Shown here piece by piece: positions 55,771-64,000 of a stretch of 64,000 bases of DNA. The stretch is from Bacteroidota bacterium (GTDB lineage: Bacteria; Bacteroidota; Bacteroidia; Bacteroidales; UBA12481): assembly GCA_018669475.1 (NCBI GenBank), contig JABHCC010000125.1, forward strand, positions 62,001 to 126,000, given 5' to 3'. Each line of letters begins with the position of its first letter. Within the stretch, counting starts at the first letter, position 1. The translations under genes were made by a program, and so were the position numbers. The notes under the pieces are model-generated. The model had not been told where the DNA came from. It ran no database searches and worked only from the letters and a program-made list of their open reading frames with translations.

Positions 55771-57960
55771 TCAATTACCAATTTCAGATATGAATTTAAT
55801 TCTCACCAACCTGATATCTTCTTCAGAATACTCCTCTTCACCAAGTTCTTCGAGGGCAGCTTCAAGAGACTCATCTTTAGCATCTTCCTTGAAATAAAGA
55901 AAAATATCCTCCTGATGATACTCATCCATAACCTGATCAACATAATATCCAATATTGATTTTGGTTCCGCTATTCACAATTGACTCAATCTCATGCAGCA
56001 AAGCATCCATGCTAATTCCTTTTGACTGAGCAATCACATCAAGTGACACCTTTCGATCAATACTCTGTATTATTGACACTTTTAAGCCTGATTTGTTTAC
56101 AATGGATTTAACCACCATATCCTGAGGTCGGTCAATCTCATTCTCTTCGACATATTTTTTGATCAGACTGACAAACTCTTTTCCATATCTTTTTGACTTT
56201 CCAGAGCTCACTCCGGTCATATGTGCCATTTCCTCCAGGGTCACCGGATAGTTAGTAGCCATATCTTCAATCGAGGGATCCTGGAAAATAACAAATGGGG
56301 GCAGCTTTAATTTTCTGGCGATATCCCGCCTCAGTTCTTTAAGCATATTGAAAAGCCCTGAGTCTAATGCTGCACCTCCTCCACCTGAACGTAATATGGT
56401 TAGACCATCGGCCTCCTCATAACTATGATCTTCAGAAAGAATAAATGAATGGGGATTTTCGAGGTATTTCAGACCTTTGGCAGTAAACTTTAGTACACCG
56501 TAGTTTTCGATTTCTTTGCTGACAAGTTTTGCGATAAGGGCCTGACGAAGAACCCCCTGCCAGAACTTTGAATCCTTGTCCTTCCCTTTTCCAAAAATAT
56601 CCAGGTGATGATGCTTGTATGACTTAACTGCTGAATTCACATGCCCTGTCAAGATGCTTGCCAGGTGTTCTGGCTTATACTTCTCTTTCGCTTCAATCAT
56701 ACACTGAAGAGCCATAGTAAGGTATTCTTTCCCTTCATATTTTTTCTTCGGATTATTGCAATTGTCACAATTTTCGCAATTTTCCTGATGATAATCCTCA
56801 CCAAAATAATGGAGAAGATGTCTTCTCCTGCAAACTGAAGACTCTGAATAGGAAACAGTGTCAAATAATAACTGCCGTCCGATCTCCTGTTCAGCTACCG
56901 GCTTTCCCTGCATGAATTTTTCAAGCTTCTGGATATCTTTGTAACTGTAGAAGGTCAGACACAATCCCTCACCTCCATCCCGACCAGCCCGTCCGGTTTC
57001 CTGATAATATCCCTCAAGACTTTTTGGCACATCATAATGAATGACAAAGCGTACATCCGGTTTATCAATCCCCATCCCAAAGGCTATTGTTGCCACTATT
57101 ACATCTACCTCCTCCATCAGAAACATGTCCTGATTCCTTGATCTTGTAGCCGAATCCATTCCGGCATGGTATGCCAGGGCCTTAATATCATTTACCTGGA
57201 GCGTTTCAGCAAGTTCTTCTACTCTCTTACGGCTCAAACAGTAAATTATACCAGATTTCCCTGTATGCTGTTTAATAAAACGAATGATTTGTTTCTCCGG
57301 ATCTGTTTTTGGCCTGACTTCATAATACAGATTCTGCCTGTTAAACGATGATTTAAACACTTCACCCTCTAAAATACCCAGGTTTTTCTGAATATCATGT
57401 TGTACTTTAGGCGTAGCAGTTGCAGTAAGGGCCAGAATAGGTTTCCGTCCGATTTCTTCAATTATCGGGCGAATACGCCGGTATTCTGGTCTGAAATCAT
57501 GACCCCACTCTGAGATACAGTGTGCTTCATCAACAGCAAAGAAAGAAATCTTAGCTTCCTTGAGAAAATTCACATACTCCTCTTTTGTTAAAGATTCGGG
57601 AGCCACGTACAGCAATTTTGTTATGCCGGATCTTATATCAGCCATGACATGGCTAATTTGCATTTTACTTAAAGAAGAATTCATGAAATGAGCAATTCCA
57701 TCCTTCATACTTAAACTCCGGATTGAATCAACCTGATTTTTCATCAGGGCAATTAGTGGAGATATAACAATCCCCGTTCCTTCCATCATCAAGGCAGGAA
57801 GTTGGTAACACAGAGATTTCCCTCCACCGGTAGGCATCAAAACAAACGAATCACCACCAGCCAAAACATTCTGGATCACCTCCTCCTGGTTGCCTTTGAA
57901 TGTATCAAATCCGAAGTACATCTTCAGATAATGACTAACAGCAACCCCGTTCTCTGACAT
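55771..57960 (-). CDS. recQ: ATP-dependent DNA helicase RecQ
   Basis: This 729-residue protein is a superfamily 2 helicase with Walker A MPTGGGKSLCYQLPAL, DEAH in VDEAHCISEWGHDFRPEYR, and motif VI QETGRAGRDG. The zinc-binding CRRRHLLHYFG...CENCDNC follows, then the winged-helix RQC domain and the HRDC domain (about 520-595). A C-terminal extension of about 130 residues (helix-turn-helix-like, then acidic) is longer than in E. coli RecQ (609 residues). It unwinds recombination and replication intermediates. It is divergent from kdsD. Confidence 0.95.
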   Translation of the reverse strand: MSENGVAVSHYLKMYFGFDTFKGNQEEVIQNVLAGGDSFVLMPTGGGKSLCYQLPALMMEGTGIVISPLIALMKNQVDSIRSLSMKDGIAHFMNSSLSKMQISHVMADIRSGITKLLYVAPESLTKEEYVNFLKEAKISFFAVDEAHCISEWGHDFRPEYRRIRPIIEEIGRKPILALTATATPKVQHDIQKNLGILEGEVFKSSFNRQNLYYEVRPKTDPEKQIIRFIKQHTGKSGIIYCLSRKRVEELAETLQVNDIKALAYHAGMDSATRSRNQDMFLMEEVDVIVATIAFGMGIDKPDVRFVIHYDVPKSLEGYYQETGRAGRDGGEGLCLTFYSYKDIQKLEKFMQGKPVAEQEIGRQLLFDTVSYSESSVCRRRHLLHYFGEDYHQENCENCDNCNNPKKKYEGKEYLTMALQCMIEAKEKYKPEHLASILTGHVNSAVKSYKHHHLDIFGKGKDKDSKFWQGVLRQALIAKLVSKEIENYGVLKFTAKGLKYLENPHSFILSEDHSYEEADGLTILRSGGGGAALDSGLFNMLKELRRDIARKLKLPPFVIFQDPSIEDMATNYPVTLEEMAHMTGVSSGKSKRYGKEFVSLIKKYVEENEIDRPQDMVVKSIVNKSGLKVSIIQSIDRKVSLDVIAQSKGISMDALLHEIESIVNSGTKINIGYYVDQVMDEYHQEDIFLYFKEDAKDESLEAALEELGEEEYSEEDIRLVRIKFISEIGN

Positions 57961-57982
57961 TAAGCTTTTTTTTATGATAAAT

Positions 57983-58008
57983 AAAACCCAATCTTAAATT
58001 GGGGTTTT
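57983..58008 (-). other. Terminator-like hairpin between divergent recQ and kdsD
   Basis: AAAACCCAAT (57983-57992) and ATTGGGGTTTT (57998-58008) form a stem with a CTTAA loop and one extra G. On the minus strand the stem is followed by TTTTATTT. It lies 23 bases upstream of the recQ start, so it cannot end a known gene and may sit in the recQ leader. Confidence 0.55.
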
Positions 58009-58080
58009 CGTATTATTGTAGACTAAATTTACAAAAAATGTCGATACACCTAACATCAATCTAAAGCATATATAAACAAA

Positions 58081-59046
58081 ATGACAGAAGAAGAGATTCT
58101 TGACCTTGCAAAATCGACAATATTAACTGAACGAGATACTCTCTCAAAGATTGCAGTATCTATTGACAGCAGATTTGTGAAGGCTGCCCAAATCATTGAT
58201 CAATCAAATGGTAGAGTGATTATTACCGGTATAGGTAAAAATCAGTTTGTCGGACAAAAAATCGCTGCTACCTTGAATTCTACCGGCTGTCCATCCATTT
58301 TTTTACACGCTTCTGATGCTATTCATGGAGACCTGGGTGTTATTCAAAAAGATGATATAATTATTATTTTGTCCCGTTCGGGTAATTCTCACGAGATAAA
58401 AGTTCTGATTCCATTAATCCGTTCGAGGAATAATACTATTATTGCCATAGTGAGTGATCAAGACTCTTATTTGGGAAAACAGGCTGAAATTTGCATTCAC
58501 CTTCCTGTCGAAAAGGAAGCCTGTCCGCACAATCTGGCCCCAACAAACTCAACTACTGCCTTTCTTGCTACAGGAGATGCACTCGCGATTTGCCTTATGA
58601 AGATGAAAGGTTTTAGCGCAGATGATTTCGGACAGCTCCATCCGGGAGGAGCTTTGGGAAAAAGGCTTTATCTGAGAGTGTCTGATTTATATACACTGAA
58701 TGAGAAACCTGAGGTCTCTTCTGATACATCAATTCACGATACCATACTTGAAATTTCAGCCCGTCGCCTCGGAGCTACTGCCGTTCTTGACCAAAACAAA
58801 CTCCTGATTGGAATAATAACTGATGGTGACCTGAGAAGGTTGCTGCAAAAGCATAAGGAACTGAGCGGGCTTACTGCCATTGATGCAATGACATCAAATC
58901 CAAAGACAATCCTGCCGGATGCTTTCGCGAGCCAAGCACTGGAATTAATGCGAACCAATAATATTACTCAGTTACCCGTTGTAGAAGAAAATCGTTACCT
59001 TGGAGTGATCCACATACATGATATTTTAACAGAAGGAATCGTATAA
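58081..59046 (+). CDS. kdsD: Arabinose-5-phosphate isomerase (KdsD/KpsF)
   Basis: This 321-residue protein has an SIS domain (about 35-170; VIITGIGKNQFVGQKIAATLNSTG, ILSRSGNSHEIK, and the metal/active-site region LAPTNSTTAFLATGDALA) and two CBS domains (about 205-320; GIITDGDLRRLL; LGVIHIHDIL). It converts ribulose-5-phosphate to arabinose-5-phosphate, the first step to Kdo for lipopolysaccharide. lptB follows, separated by a repeat element. Confidence 0.93.
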   Translation: MTEEEILDLAKSTILTERDTLSKIAVSIDSRFVKAAQIIDQSNGRVIITGIGKNQFVGQKIAATLNSTGCPSIFLHASDAIHGDLGVIQKDDIIIILSRSGNSHEIKVLIPLIRSRNNTIIAIVSDQDSYLGKQAEICIHLPVEKEACPHNLAPTNSTTAFLATGDALAICLMKMKGFSADDFGQLHPGGALGKRLYLRVSDLYTLNEKPEVSSDTSIHDTILEISARRLGATAVLDQNKLLIGIITDGDLRRLLQKHKELSGLTAIDAMTSNPKTILPDAFASQALELMRTNNITQLPVVEENRYLGVIHIHDILTEGIV

Positions 59047-59058
59047 TAATCGGCTTAT

Positions 59059-59161
59059 GAACCGATCATGACAAAAGGAAAAATATTATTTACACACACG
59101 CGGATGATTGTTTTTGTTGTGCGAGCTCCATCCGACAAATAAAATTAAATATAAACGGATG
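59059..59161 (+). repeat. Intergenic repeat element, copy C (fused to lptB start)
   Basis: A 103-base element, about 90 percent identical by eye to copy B at 1491-1592, filling the gap between kdsD and lptB. It keeps the GAACCG...CATGACAAAAGGAA front, the TTGTTTTTGTTGTGCGAGCT core and CATCCGACAA. Its conserved end AACGGATG supplies the ATG of lptB (59159-59161). It can form CGGATG/CATCCG pairs in two mutually exclusive ways. Confidence 0.8.
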
Positions 59162-59884
59162 AAACTGTTTACTCAGAACCTTGTTAAGAAATACCGCCAG
59201 CGAACTGTTGTTGACAATGTGTCCATTGAAGTTGAAAATGGCGAGATTGTTGGCTTATTAGGACCTAATGGTGCCGGCAAAACGACTACCTTTTATATGA
59301 TTGTCGGACTTATCCGGCCAAACTCAGGGACAATATTTCTCGAAAACAATAATATTACAAAGGAGCCTGTATACAAACGAGCTAAAAGTGGGATTGGCTA
59401 TCTGGCTCAGGAAGCATCTGTTTTCAGGCGTATGAGCGTTGAAGATAATATCCTCTCTGTCCTGGAAATGACCAAGCTGCCAAAGATTGAACAAAAAGAA
59501 CGGGCTGAAGGACTAATTCATGAATTCGGTCTTCATAAAATCAGGCGTAACAAAGGAGTGCAATTATCCGGAGGTGAAAGACGACGTACTGAAATAGCCA
59601 GAGCCCTGGCCCTTAATCCTGATTTCATCTTGCTCGATGAACCTTTTGCCGGTGTTGATCCGATAGCTGTCGAAGACATTCAGGAAATTGTCAAAAAACT
59701 AAAAACCCGAAATATTGGCGTCCTGATTACTGACCATAACGTGCATGAAACATTAAGCATCACCGACAGAGCTTATTTGCTTTTCGAAGGAAGCATACTG
59801 AAATCAGGAACTTCAGAAGAGCTATCTCAGGATGAGCAGGTTCGAAAAGTTTATCTGGGTCAAAATTTTGAACTAAGAAGGTAA
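59159..59884 (+). CDS. lptB: LPS export ABC ATPase LptB
   Basis: The 241-residue protein has Walker [18 protein letters not shown]-loop [16 protein letters not shown], signature [15 protein letters not shown], Walker [14 protein letters not shown] and [17 protein letters not shown], the typical LptB switch region. It powers lipopolysaccharide extraction from the inner membrane with LptFG. I chose the ATG at 59159; a longer in-frame reading from a TTG at 59108 would run through the repeat and has no family support. kdsD upstream makes this an LPS gene pair. Confidence 0.95.
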   Translation: MKLFTQNLVKKYRQRTVVDNVSIEVENGEIVGLLGPNGAGKTTTFYMIVGLIRPNSGTIFLENNNITKEPVYKRAKSGIGYLAQEASVFRRMSVEDNILSVLEMTKLPKIEQKERAEGLIHEFGLHKIRRNKGVQLSGGERRRTEIARALALNPDFILLDEPFAGVDPIAVEDIQEIVKKLKTRNIGVLITDHNVHETLSITDRAYLLFEGSILKSGTSEELSQDEQVRKVYLGQNFELRR

Positions 59885-59889
59885 TTCCC

Positions 59890-59897
59890 TATCTTTG
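59890..59897 (+). promoter_or_regulatory. Bacteroidota -7 element TATCTTTG for tRNA-Leu
   Basis: A perfect match ending 10 bases before the first base of the tRNA, the spacing expected for a stable RNA promoter. It lies just after the lptB stop. Confidence 0.7.
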
Positions 59898-59907
59898 CCG
59901 CTCTTTT

Positions 59908-59989
59908 GCGGATGTGTCGTAATTGGTAGCCGAGCTAGACTTAGGATCTAGTGCCGAGAGGCGTGGGGGTTCGAGTCCCTTCATCCGCA
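59908..59989 (+). tRNA. tRNA-Leu (anticodon UAG)
   Basis: The 82-base gene folds as a class II tRNA. The acceptor GCGGATG pairs with CATCCGC, and the D arm has AATTGGTAGCC. The anticodon stem CTAGA/TCTAG has loop CTTAGGA (anticodon TAG at 59942-59944). A long variable arm (TGCCGAGAGGCGT) and T arm GGGGTTCGAGTCCC follow, and discriminator A is at 59989. CCA is not encoded. The UAG anticodon reads CUA and, by wobble, other CUN leucine codons. Confidence 0.96.
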
Positions 59990-60000
59990 CAAAATGCATG

Positions 60001-60044
60001 AACCGCCTATGCTAATAACCATTCAGCGAGGCGGTTTTGTTTTA
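60001..60044 (+). terminator. Terminator after tRNA-Leu
   Basis: AACCGCCT (60001-60008) pairs with AGGCGGTT (60029-60036) across a 20-base loop, followed by TTGTTTT. It separates the tRNA from tig. Confidence 0.8.
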
Positions 60045-60066
60045 ATACAAGAATTCTGAAAAAATC

Positions 60067-61419
60067 ATGGATATCAACACAGAACACATTGACGATTTGA
60101 ACGCGATTATCCGCATGAAAATCACTGAAGAAGATTACAAGGAAAAAGTTGCCGAGGTGCTGGCAGATTATAGGAAGAAAGCCAAATTTGATGGTTTCAG
60201 GCCCGGGAAAGCTCCTTTAGGATTAGTGAAAAAAGTATACGGAAGGGCAGTTATTGTTGATCAGGTAAATAATTTATTGTCTGAAAACTTAACCAAGCAC
60301 CTGACTGACAACAATATTCGTGTTCTTGGTGAACCTTTACCGGCTGAAGATTCTCCTTCCATCGACTGGGATACCCAAAACGAATTTGATTTTGCCTTTA
60401 GCATTGGCATCGCTCCTGAGTTTGAGCTCAAGCTGACCAAGCGCGACAAGGTCGTTTGGTATAATATAGATATTGATGACTCATTGATAAATGATCAGGT
60501 AGAAAACTACACAAAAAGATTTGGCGGATTCCAAGCAACTGAAGTTGCTGAAGCTGAAGATATGGTAAAGGGAGATTTAGTAGAGCTGAACGAAGATGGC
60601 ACCACAAAAGAAGAAGGTGTTGTGGCGGTTGATGCTCTGGTTTCTATTAACACCCTGCCGGATGAAAGCATTAAAAATATTTTTATTGGTGCCAAAACAG
60701 GAGATGTCAAGGTTCTTGATATGGAAACGACTTTTCCTAACGAGGCCGATAGAGCTTCTTTGTTGAAATTAACCAAAGAGGATCTGGCTGATCTTGGTAA
60801 ACAATTCAGTTACACAATTAGTGAGGTTTCATCATTTGCTCCCGTTGAGATTAATCAGGAGTTGTTTGACATGGCTTTCGGAGAAGATGAGGTAAAATCC
60901 GAAGAGGAATTCAGAAGCAAAATTAAAGAAGAACTACAATCTCAACTTGACAGGGAGAGCTACTATAAATTTCATCTCGACGCCCGGGATAAGCTTGTTC
61001 AAAAAACAAATCTGCAACTGCCTGATGAGTTTTTGAAAAGATGGATGCTCACCACGTCAAAAGACGAAAAACTTACTGTTGAAAGTTTGGAAGAAGAATA
61101 TCCACGTTTCAGTGAAGACCTTAAGTGGCAATTAATAAAAGATCTGATATCTAAAGAACAGGAATTTAAGGCCTTTGAGGATGAGATAAAGGCTGAAGCT
61201 ATTCAGTCTGCTCGTGCTCAATTTCAACAATATGGCATACCGAATGCGCCGGAAGAGCAGTTAATTCGCTTCTCAGAGAGCATTTTGACGAATGAAGATG
61301 AACAAAGACGCCTGATTGAGCGTATTCTCGAAGATAAAGTCATTAGTTTTGTAAAGGAAGCAGTTAAGCTCGACGACAAAAAAATAAGTCTCGACGAGTT
61401 TAAGGAGTTATTTAAGTAA
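60067..61419 (+). CDS. tig: Trigger factor
   Basis: The 450-residue protein has the ribosome-binding N domain with the tail motif GFRPGKAP (43-50), a degenerate FKBP-type PPIase domain (about 145-250; [13 protein letters not shown]) and a long helical C domain rich in charged residues. It shields nascent chains at the ribosome exit. It is followed by clpP and clpX, the conserved tig-clpP-clpX order of many bacteria, which also favours this assignment over other PPIases. Confidence 0.93.
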   Translation: MDINTEHIDDLNAIIRMKITEEDYKEKVAEVLADYRKKAKFDGFRPGKAPLGLVKKVYGRAVIVDQVNNLLSENLTKHLTDNNIRVLGEPLPAEDSPSIDWDTQNEFDFAFSIGIAPEFELKLTKRDKVVWYNIDIDDSLINDQVENYTKRFGGFQATEVAEAEDMVKGDLVELNEDGTTKEEGVVAVDALVSINTLPDESIKNIFIGAKTGDVKVLDMETTFPNEADRASLLKLTKEDLADLGKQFSYTISEVSSFAPVEINQELFDMAFGEDEVKSEEEFRSKIKEELQSQLDRESYYKFHLDARDKLVQKTNLQLPDEFLKRWMLTTSKDEKLTVESLEEEYPRFSEDLKWQLIKDLISKEQEFKAFEDEIKAEAIQSARAQFQQYGIPNAPEEQLIRFSESILTNEDEQRRLIERILEDKVISFVKEAVKLDDKKISLDEFKELFK

Positions 61420-61438
61420 GATCAAAAAGCAAGAGGAT

Positions 61439-62125
61439 ATGAACAACAAAAACGAATTTGAAAAGTACGCTACAAAACATCTGGGAATTAGCAGCTTGAA
61501 TCTTGACAGATATCAAAGTATTCATAATAGTTATATCTCACCAACTATTATTGAGGAGCGCCAGTTAAATGTTGCTTCCATGGATATTTTCAGTCGCTTA
61601 ATGATGGATAGAATCATCTTTCTGGGTGCTCCGATTGATGATTATGTTGCCAATATCATTCAAGGTCAGCTACTTTTTCTGGAATCATCTGATCCGACAA
61701 AAGATATTATCATCTATTTTAATTCTCCCGGTGGTTCAGTACATGCCGGTTTGGGTATTTACGACACCATGCAGTATATCAATCCCGATATTGCCACCAT
61801 ATGCACAGGCATGGCTGCCAGTATGGGAGCAGTACTGCTTTGTGGCGGAACAAAGGGAAAACGAATGGCTCTCAGGCATTCCAGAATTATGATTCACCAA
61901 CCAATGGGTGGTGCTCAGGGACAAGCTGTAGATATGGAAATACAGGTTGCTGAGATCAATAAATTAAAAAAAGAACTCTACGAAATATTGGCAAAACACA
62001 GTGGCAATAATTTCAAAAAAATTGAAAAAGACTCTGACCGTAACTACTGGATGACTGCTGATGAAGCGAAAGAATACGGAATGATTGACGAAATACTGAC
62101 ACGCAGTAAAGAAATAGAAAAATAA
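61439..62125 (+). CDS. clpP: ATP-dependent Clp protease proteolytic subunit
   Basis: The 228-residue serine protease has catalytic Ser128 in GMAASMGAV, His153 in MIHQPMGG and Asp200 in KDSDRNYWM. The N-terminal 30-40 residues form a longer propeptide-like segment than in E. coli. Fourteen subunits form the chamber that ClpX feeds. clpX begins 15 bases downstream. Confidence 0.97.
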   Translation: MNNKNEFEKYATKHLGISSLNLDRYQSIHNSYISPTIIEERQLNVASMDIFSRLMMDRIIFLGAPIDDYVANIIQGQLLFLESSDPTKDIIIYFNSPGGSVHAGLGIYDTMQYINPDIATICTGMAASMGAVLLCGGTKGKRMALRHSRIMIHQPMGGAQGQAVDMEIQVAEINKLKKELYEILAKHSGNNFKKIEKDSDRNYWMTADEAKEYGMIDEILTRSKEIEK

Positions 62126-62140
62126 AACCAGCTCTCAGCC

Positions 62141-63355
62141 ATGGATAAATGCTCATTTTGTGGTAGACAAAAAGATGATGTAAACCTGCTTATTGCCGGG
62201 GTTTCAGGACATATTTGTGATCTCTGTATTGAGCAGGCTCACAGTATTATCCAGGAAGAGATGAAGCAGGATACTGGTTTTAACCTGGAAACAGAGAAAG
62301 TCAGAAAACCCAAAGAAATAAAAGAGCTTCTTGGCCAATATGTTATCGGTCAGGATATAGCTAAAAAGGTGCTTTCAGTTGCCGTATATAATCATTATAA
62401 AAGACTGGGTCAGAAAGAAAGTAAGGATGATGTGGAGATTGAAAAATCCAATATCATTCTCGTTGGTGCTACCGGAACAGGAAAAACATTATTGGCGAAA
62501 ACTATTGCCAGGATGCTTCAGGTGCCATTCACTATTGTTGATGCAACTGTATTGACTGAAGCAGGGTACGTGGGAGAAGATATCGAAAGTCTCTTAACAC
62601 GTTTACTGCAAGCTGCTGACTACGATGTAAAGGCAGCAGAACGTGGTATCGTTTTTATTGATGAAATTGACAAGATTGCCCGTAAAGGTGACAATCCTTC
62701 TATCACTCGCGACGTCTCAGGTGAAGGTGTGCAACAAGGACTGCTAAAACTGCTTGAAGGATCGATAGTCAATGTCCCACCACAAGGAGGGCGAAAACAT
62801 CCTGAGCAAAAAATGATTCCGGTTGACACAAAAAATATTCTTTTTATTTGTGGTGGTGCTTTTGATGGCATTGAGAAAAAAATCAGCAATCGCCTAAACA
62901 CTCAGGTGATTGGTTATGGTGCTCAGTCAGCTGTGGACCATATTGACCGAACAAATCTGTTACAATATATAGCACCTCAGGATCTTAAATCATACGGACT
63001 AATACCCGAAATCATTGGTCGGCTTCCGGTACTTTCTCACCTTGATCCTCTTGACAGAGAAACATTAAGGAATATTCTGACCGAACCTAAGAATTCAATT
63101 ATCAAGCAGTATATCAAACTCTTTGATATGGACAACATTGAGCTCAGTTTTAATACGGAAGCTCTTGAGTATATTGTCGATAAAGCTATCGAATTTGAAC
63201 TTGGAGCCAGAGGATTGCGTTCAATTTGTGAAGCAATAATGATAGATGTTATGTTTGAGACTCCTTCAAATTCAGATACGAAGCAAACAATAACAAAAGA
63301 ATTTGCTATATCTCAGATTGAAAAGATGGGGTCTAATCGCTTAAAAGCCTCCTAG
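62141..63355 (+). CDS. clpX: ATP-dependent Clp protease ATPase subunit ClpX
   Basis: The 404-residue protein has an N-terminal C4 zinc-binding domain (Cys4, Cys7, Cys26, Cys29), Walker A GATGTGKT (109-116), Walker [11 protein letters not shown] and sensor 2 in GARGLRSI. It unfolds and feeds substrates to ClpP. Its stop is 27 bases from the convergent folA stop; I see no strong terminator in the gap. Confidence 0.97.
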   Translation: MDKCSFCGRQKDDVNLLIAGVSGHICDLCIEQAHSIIQEEMKQDTGFNLETEKVRKPKEIKELLGQYVIGQDIAKKVLSVAVYNHYKRLGQKESKDDVEIEKSNIILVGATGTGKTLLAKTIARMLQVPFTIVDATVLTEAGYVGEDIESLLTRLLQAADYDVKAAERGIVFIDEIDKIARKGDNPSITRDVSGEGVQQGLLKLLEGSIVNVPPQGGRKHPEQKMIPVDTKNILFICGGAFDGIEKKISNRLNTQVIGYGAQSAVDHIDRTNLLQYIAPQDLKSYGLIPEIIGRLPVLSHLDPLDRETLRNILTEPKNSIIKQYIKLFDMDNIELSFNTEALEYIVDKAIEFELGARGLRSICEAIMIDVMFETPSNSDTKQTITKEFAISQIEKMGSNRLKAS

Positions 63356-63382
63356 TAATTCTTCGGCTTAATTTATCGCTTA

Positions 63383-63862
63383 CTATCTTTCAAGAATTAA
63401 ATATGAATGGGGAATTTCTGCTTCTGAATGATCCTCTCTGTACAACTCAGTCCATTCATCGAAGTTTATCTCGGGGAAAAAAGTATCAGCATCATAATGT
63501 TTATGAACTTGTGTCAAATAAAGCTTCTGTGCCATTGGCAAAAATTGTTTGTACACTGAACCTCCACCAATGATGAAATTTTCTTTAGTGTCGTCCATCC
63601 TTTCAACAGCCTCAGTTATTGAGTAAACCTTTTCGCAACCCTCTAAAATATCATCAGGATTATCTGTAAGAACAATATTGGTTCGCTTAGGTAATGGTCT
63701 GATAGGCAGAGAATCCCATGTGAGTTTTCCCATCACCACAGGATGTCCGCTGGTTTGCTTTTTAAACCATTTCATATCTCCTGAGATATGCCATAGCAGG
63801 TCGTTATCTTTCCCTATTGCCCAATTGCTGGCTGTTGCTACAATAATTGAGATTTTTTTCAT
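63383..63862 (-). CDS. folA: Dihydrofolate reductase
   Basis: The 159-residue protein has the family blocks SIIVATASNWAIGKDNDLLWH, DMKWFKKQTSGHPVVMGKLTWDSLP and IIGGGSVYKQFLP. It reduces dihydrofolate with NADPH and regenerates the folate used by thymidylate synthase, whose gene lies just upstream. I chose the ATG at 63862 (MKKISIIV) because it matches the family start; an in-frame ATG four codons upstream (63874) is also possible. Confidence 0.94.
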   Translation of the reverse strand: MKKISIIVATASNWAIGKDNDLLWHISGDMKWFKKQTSGHPVVMGKLTWDSLPIRPLPKRTNIVLTDNPDDILEGCEKVYSITEAVERMDDTKENFIIGGGSVYKQFLPMAQKLYLTQVHKHYDADTFFPEINFDEWTELYREDHSEAEIPHSYLILER

Positions 63863-63888
63863 CCGTATATTCATTTAATCTACTTACT

Positions 63889-64000
63889 CTATACTGAAAT
63901 TGCCCCACGAATATGTGGATGCGGGTCATAATCCTGGATTTCAAAATCATCATATTCAAAGTCCAGCACATTTTTCTTCCGGGGGTTCAACAACATTTTT
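63889..64000 (-). CDS. thyA: Thymidylate synthase, C-terminal part
   Basis: Minus-strand frame open to the right edge, so only the last 36 complete codons are visible. The end DYDPHPHIRGAISV is the highly conserved ThyA C-terminus, and FEYDDFEIQDYD precedes it. It uses methylene-tetrahydrofolate to make dTMP, yielding dihydrofolate for folA, encoded 26 bases downstream. The pair forms a usual thyA-folA operon. Confidence 0.92.
   Translation of the reverse strand, partial: KMLLNPRKKNVLDFEYDDFEIQDYDPHPHIRGAISV

Noticed and set aside
59108-59158. Longer lptB from a TTG within the repeat
   Set aside because: The extra 17 residues are encoded by the repeat element and have no counterpart in LptB proteins, which start at the next ATG.
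1395-59161. Insertion sequence or prophage
   Set aside because: No transposase, integrase or phage structural gene is seen anywhere, and the repeats lack clear terminal inverted repeats with target duplications.

Overview
The window reads as a chromosomal segment of a Bacteroidota bacterium, probably class Bacteroidia. The support is as follows: two secreted proteins end in type IX secretion (Por) C-terminal sorting domains; a parA-parB-DUF5683 run is present; LytS/LytTR-type signalling occurs; LysS carries the C-terminal extension usual in this phylum; and at least a dozen genes are preceded by the Bacteroidota -7 promoter element TAnnTTTG rather than by a strong Shine-Dalgarno sequence. I cannot assign a genus from sequence alone. 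Both ends cut genes: a c-type cytochrome-like protein on the left and thymidylate synthase on the right. I see no phage, insertion sequence, CRISPR array or defence island; most of the window is housekeeping.

Layout. 0-10.4 kb is an envelope/secretion region: cytochrome fragment, tandem-rhodanese lipoprotein, a repeat pair with terminator, a methyltransferase, an Omp28-like T9SS cargo, a CNNM/CBS membrane protein, a T9SS serine hydrolase, and a histidine kinase/LytTR regulator pair. 10.6-13.6 kb holds an EamA exporter with two PLP enzymes. 13.6-16.7 kb has two unrecognised outer-membrane-type proteins behind purE. 16.8-20.3 kb is hpt-adk-obgE-PAP2 plus a repeat-rich soluble protein. 20.4-25.6 kb is parE-parC-aroK. 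25.6-33.5 kb (minus strand) is recJ, parA, parB, DUF5683, an SGNH/MBOAT acyl-transfer pair and ppa. 33.6-37.5 kb is lysS-pgi-EamA. 37.5-41.8 kb (minus) is a second MBOAT/AlgJ-like pair behind a putative cyclic 2,3-diphosphoglycerate synthetase. 41.9-49.0 kb (minus) is purH-mreB-mreC-mreD-mrdA-rodA, the rod-shape elongasome. 49.1-58 kb has mgtE, ksgA, a flippase-like membrane protein, DUF456, a glycosyltransferase, an ABC exporter and recQ. 58.1-64 kb has kdsD and lptB (LPS), tRNA-Leu, tig-clpP-clpX (protein quality control), then folA-thyA (folate/dTMP).

How they work together. Envelope construction dominates: peptidoglycan elongation (mreBCD, PBP2, RodA), LPS (kdsD, lptB), two polysaccharide O-acylation modules and secreted T9SS proteins. 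Chromosome handling (parABEC, recJ, recQ) and nucleotide supply (purE, purH, hpt, adk, folA, thyA) make up most of the rest.

The most unusual signals are not protein genes. A roughly 100-base intergenic repeat occurs as a tandem pair at 1.4 kb and again at 59.1 kb, where its conserved end supplies the lptB start codon. The 9-mer CTGCCGGAT occurs 15 times by hand count, on both strands and in many reading contexts. A perfect 16-bp terminator stem downstream of purE contains the start codon of the next gene.
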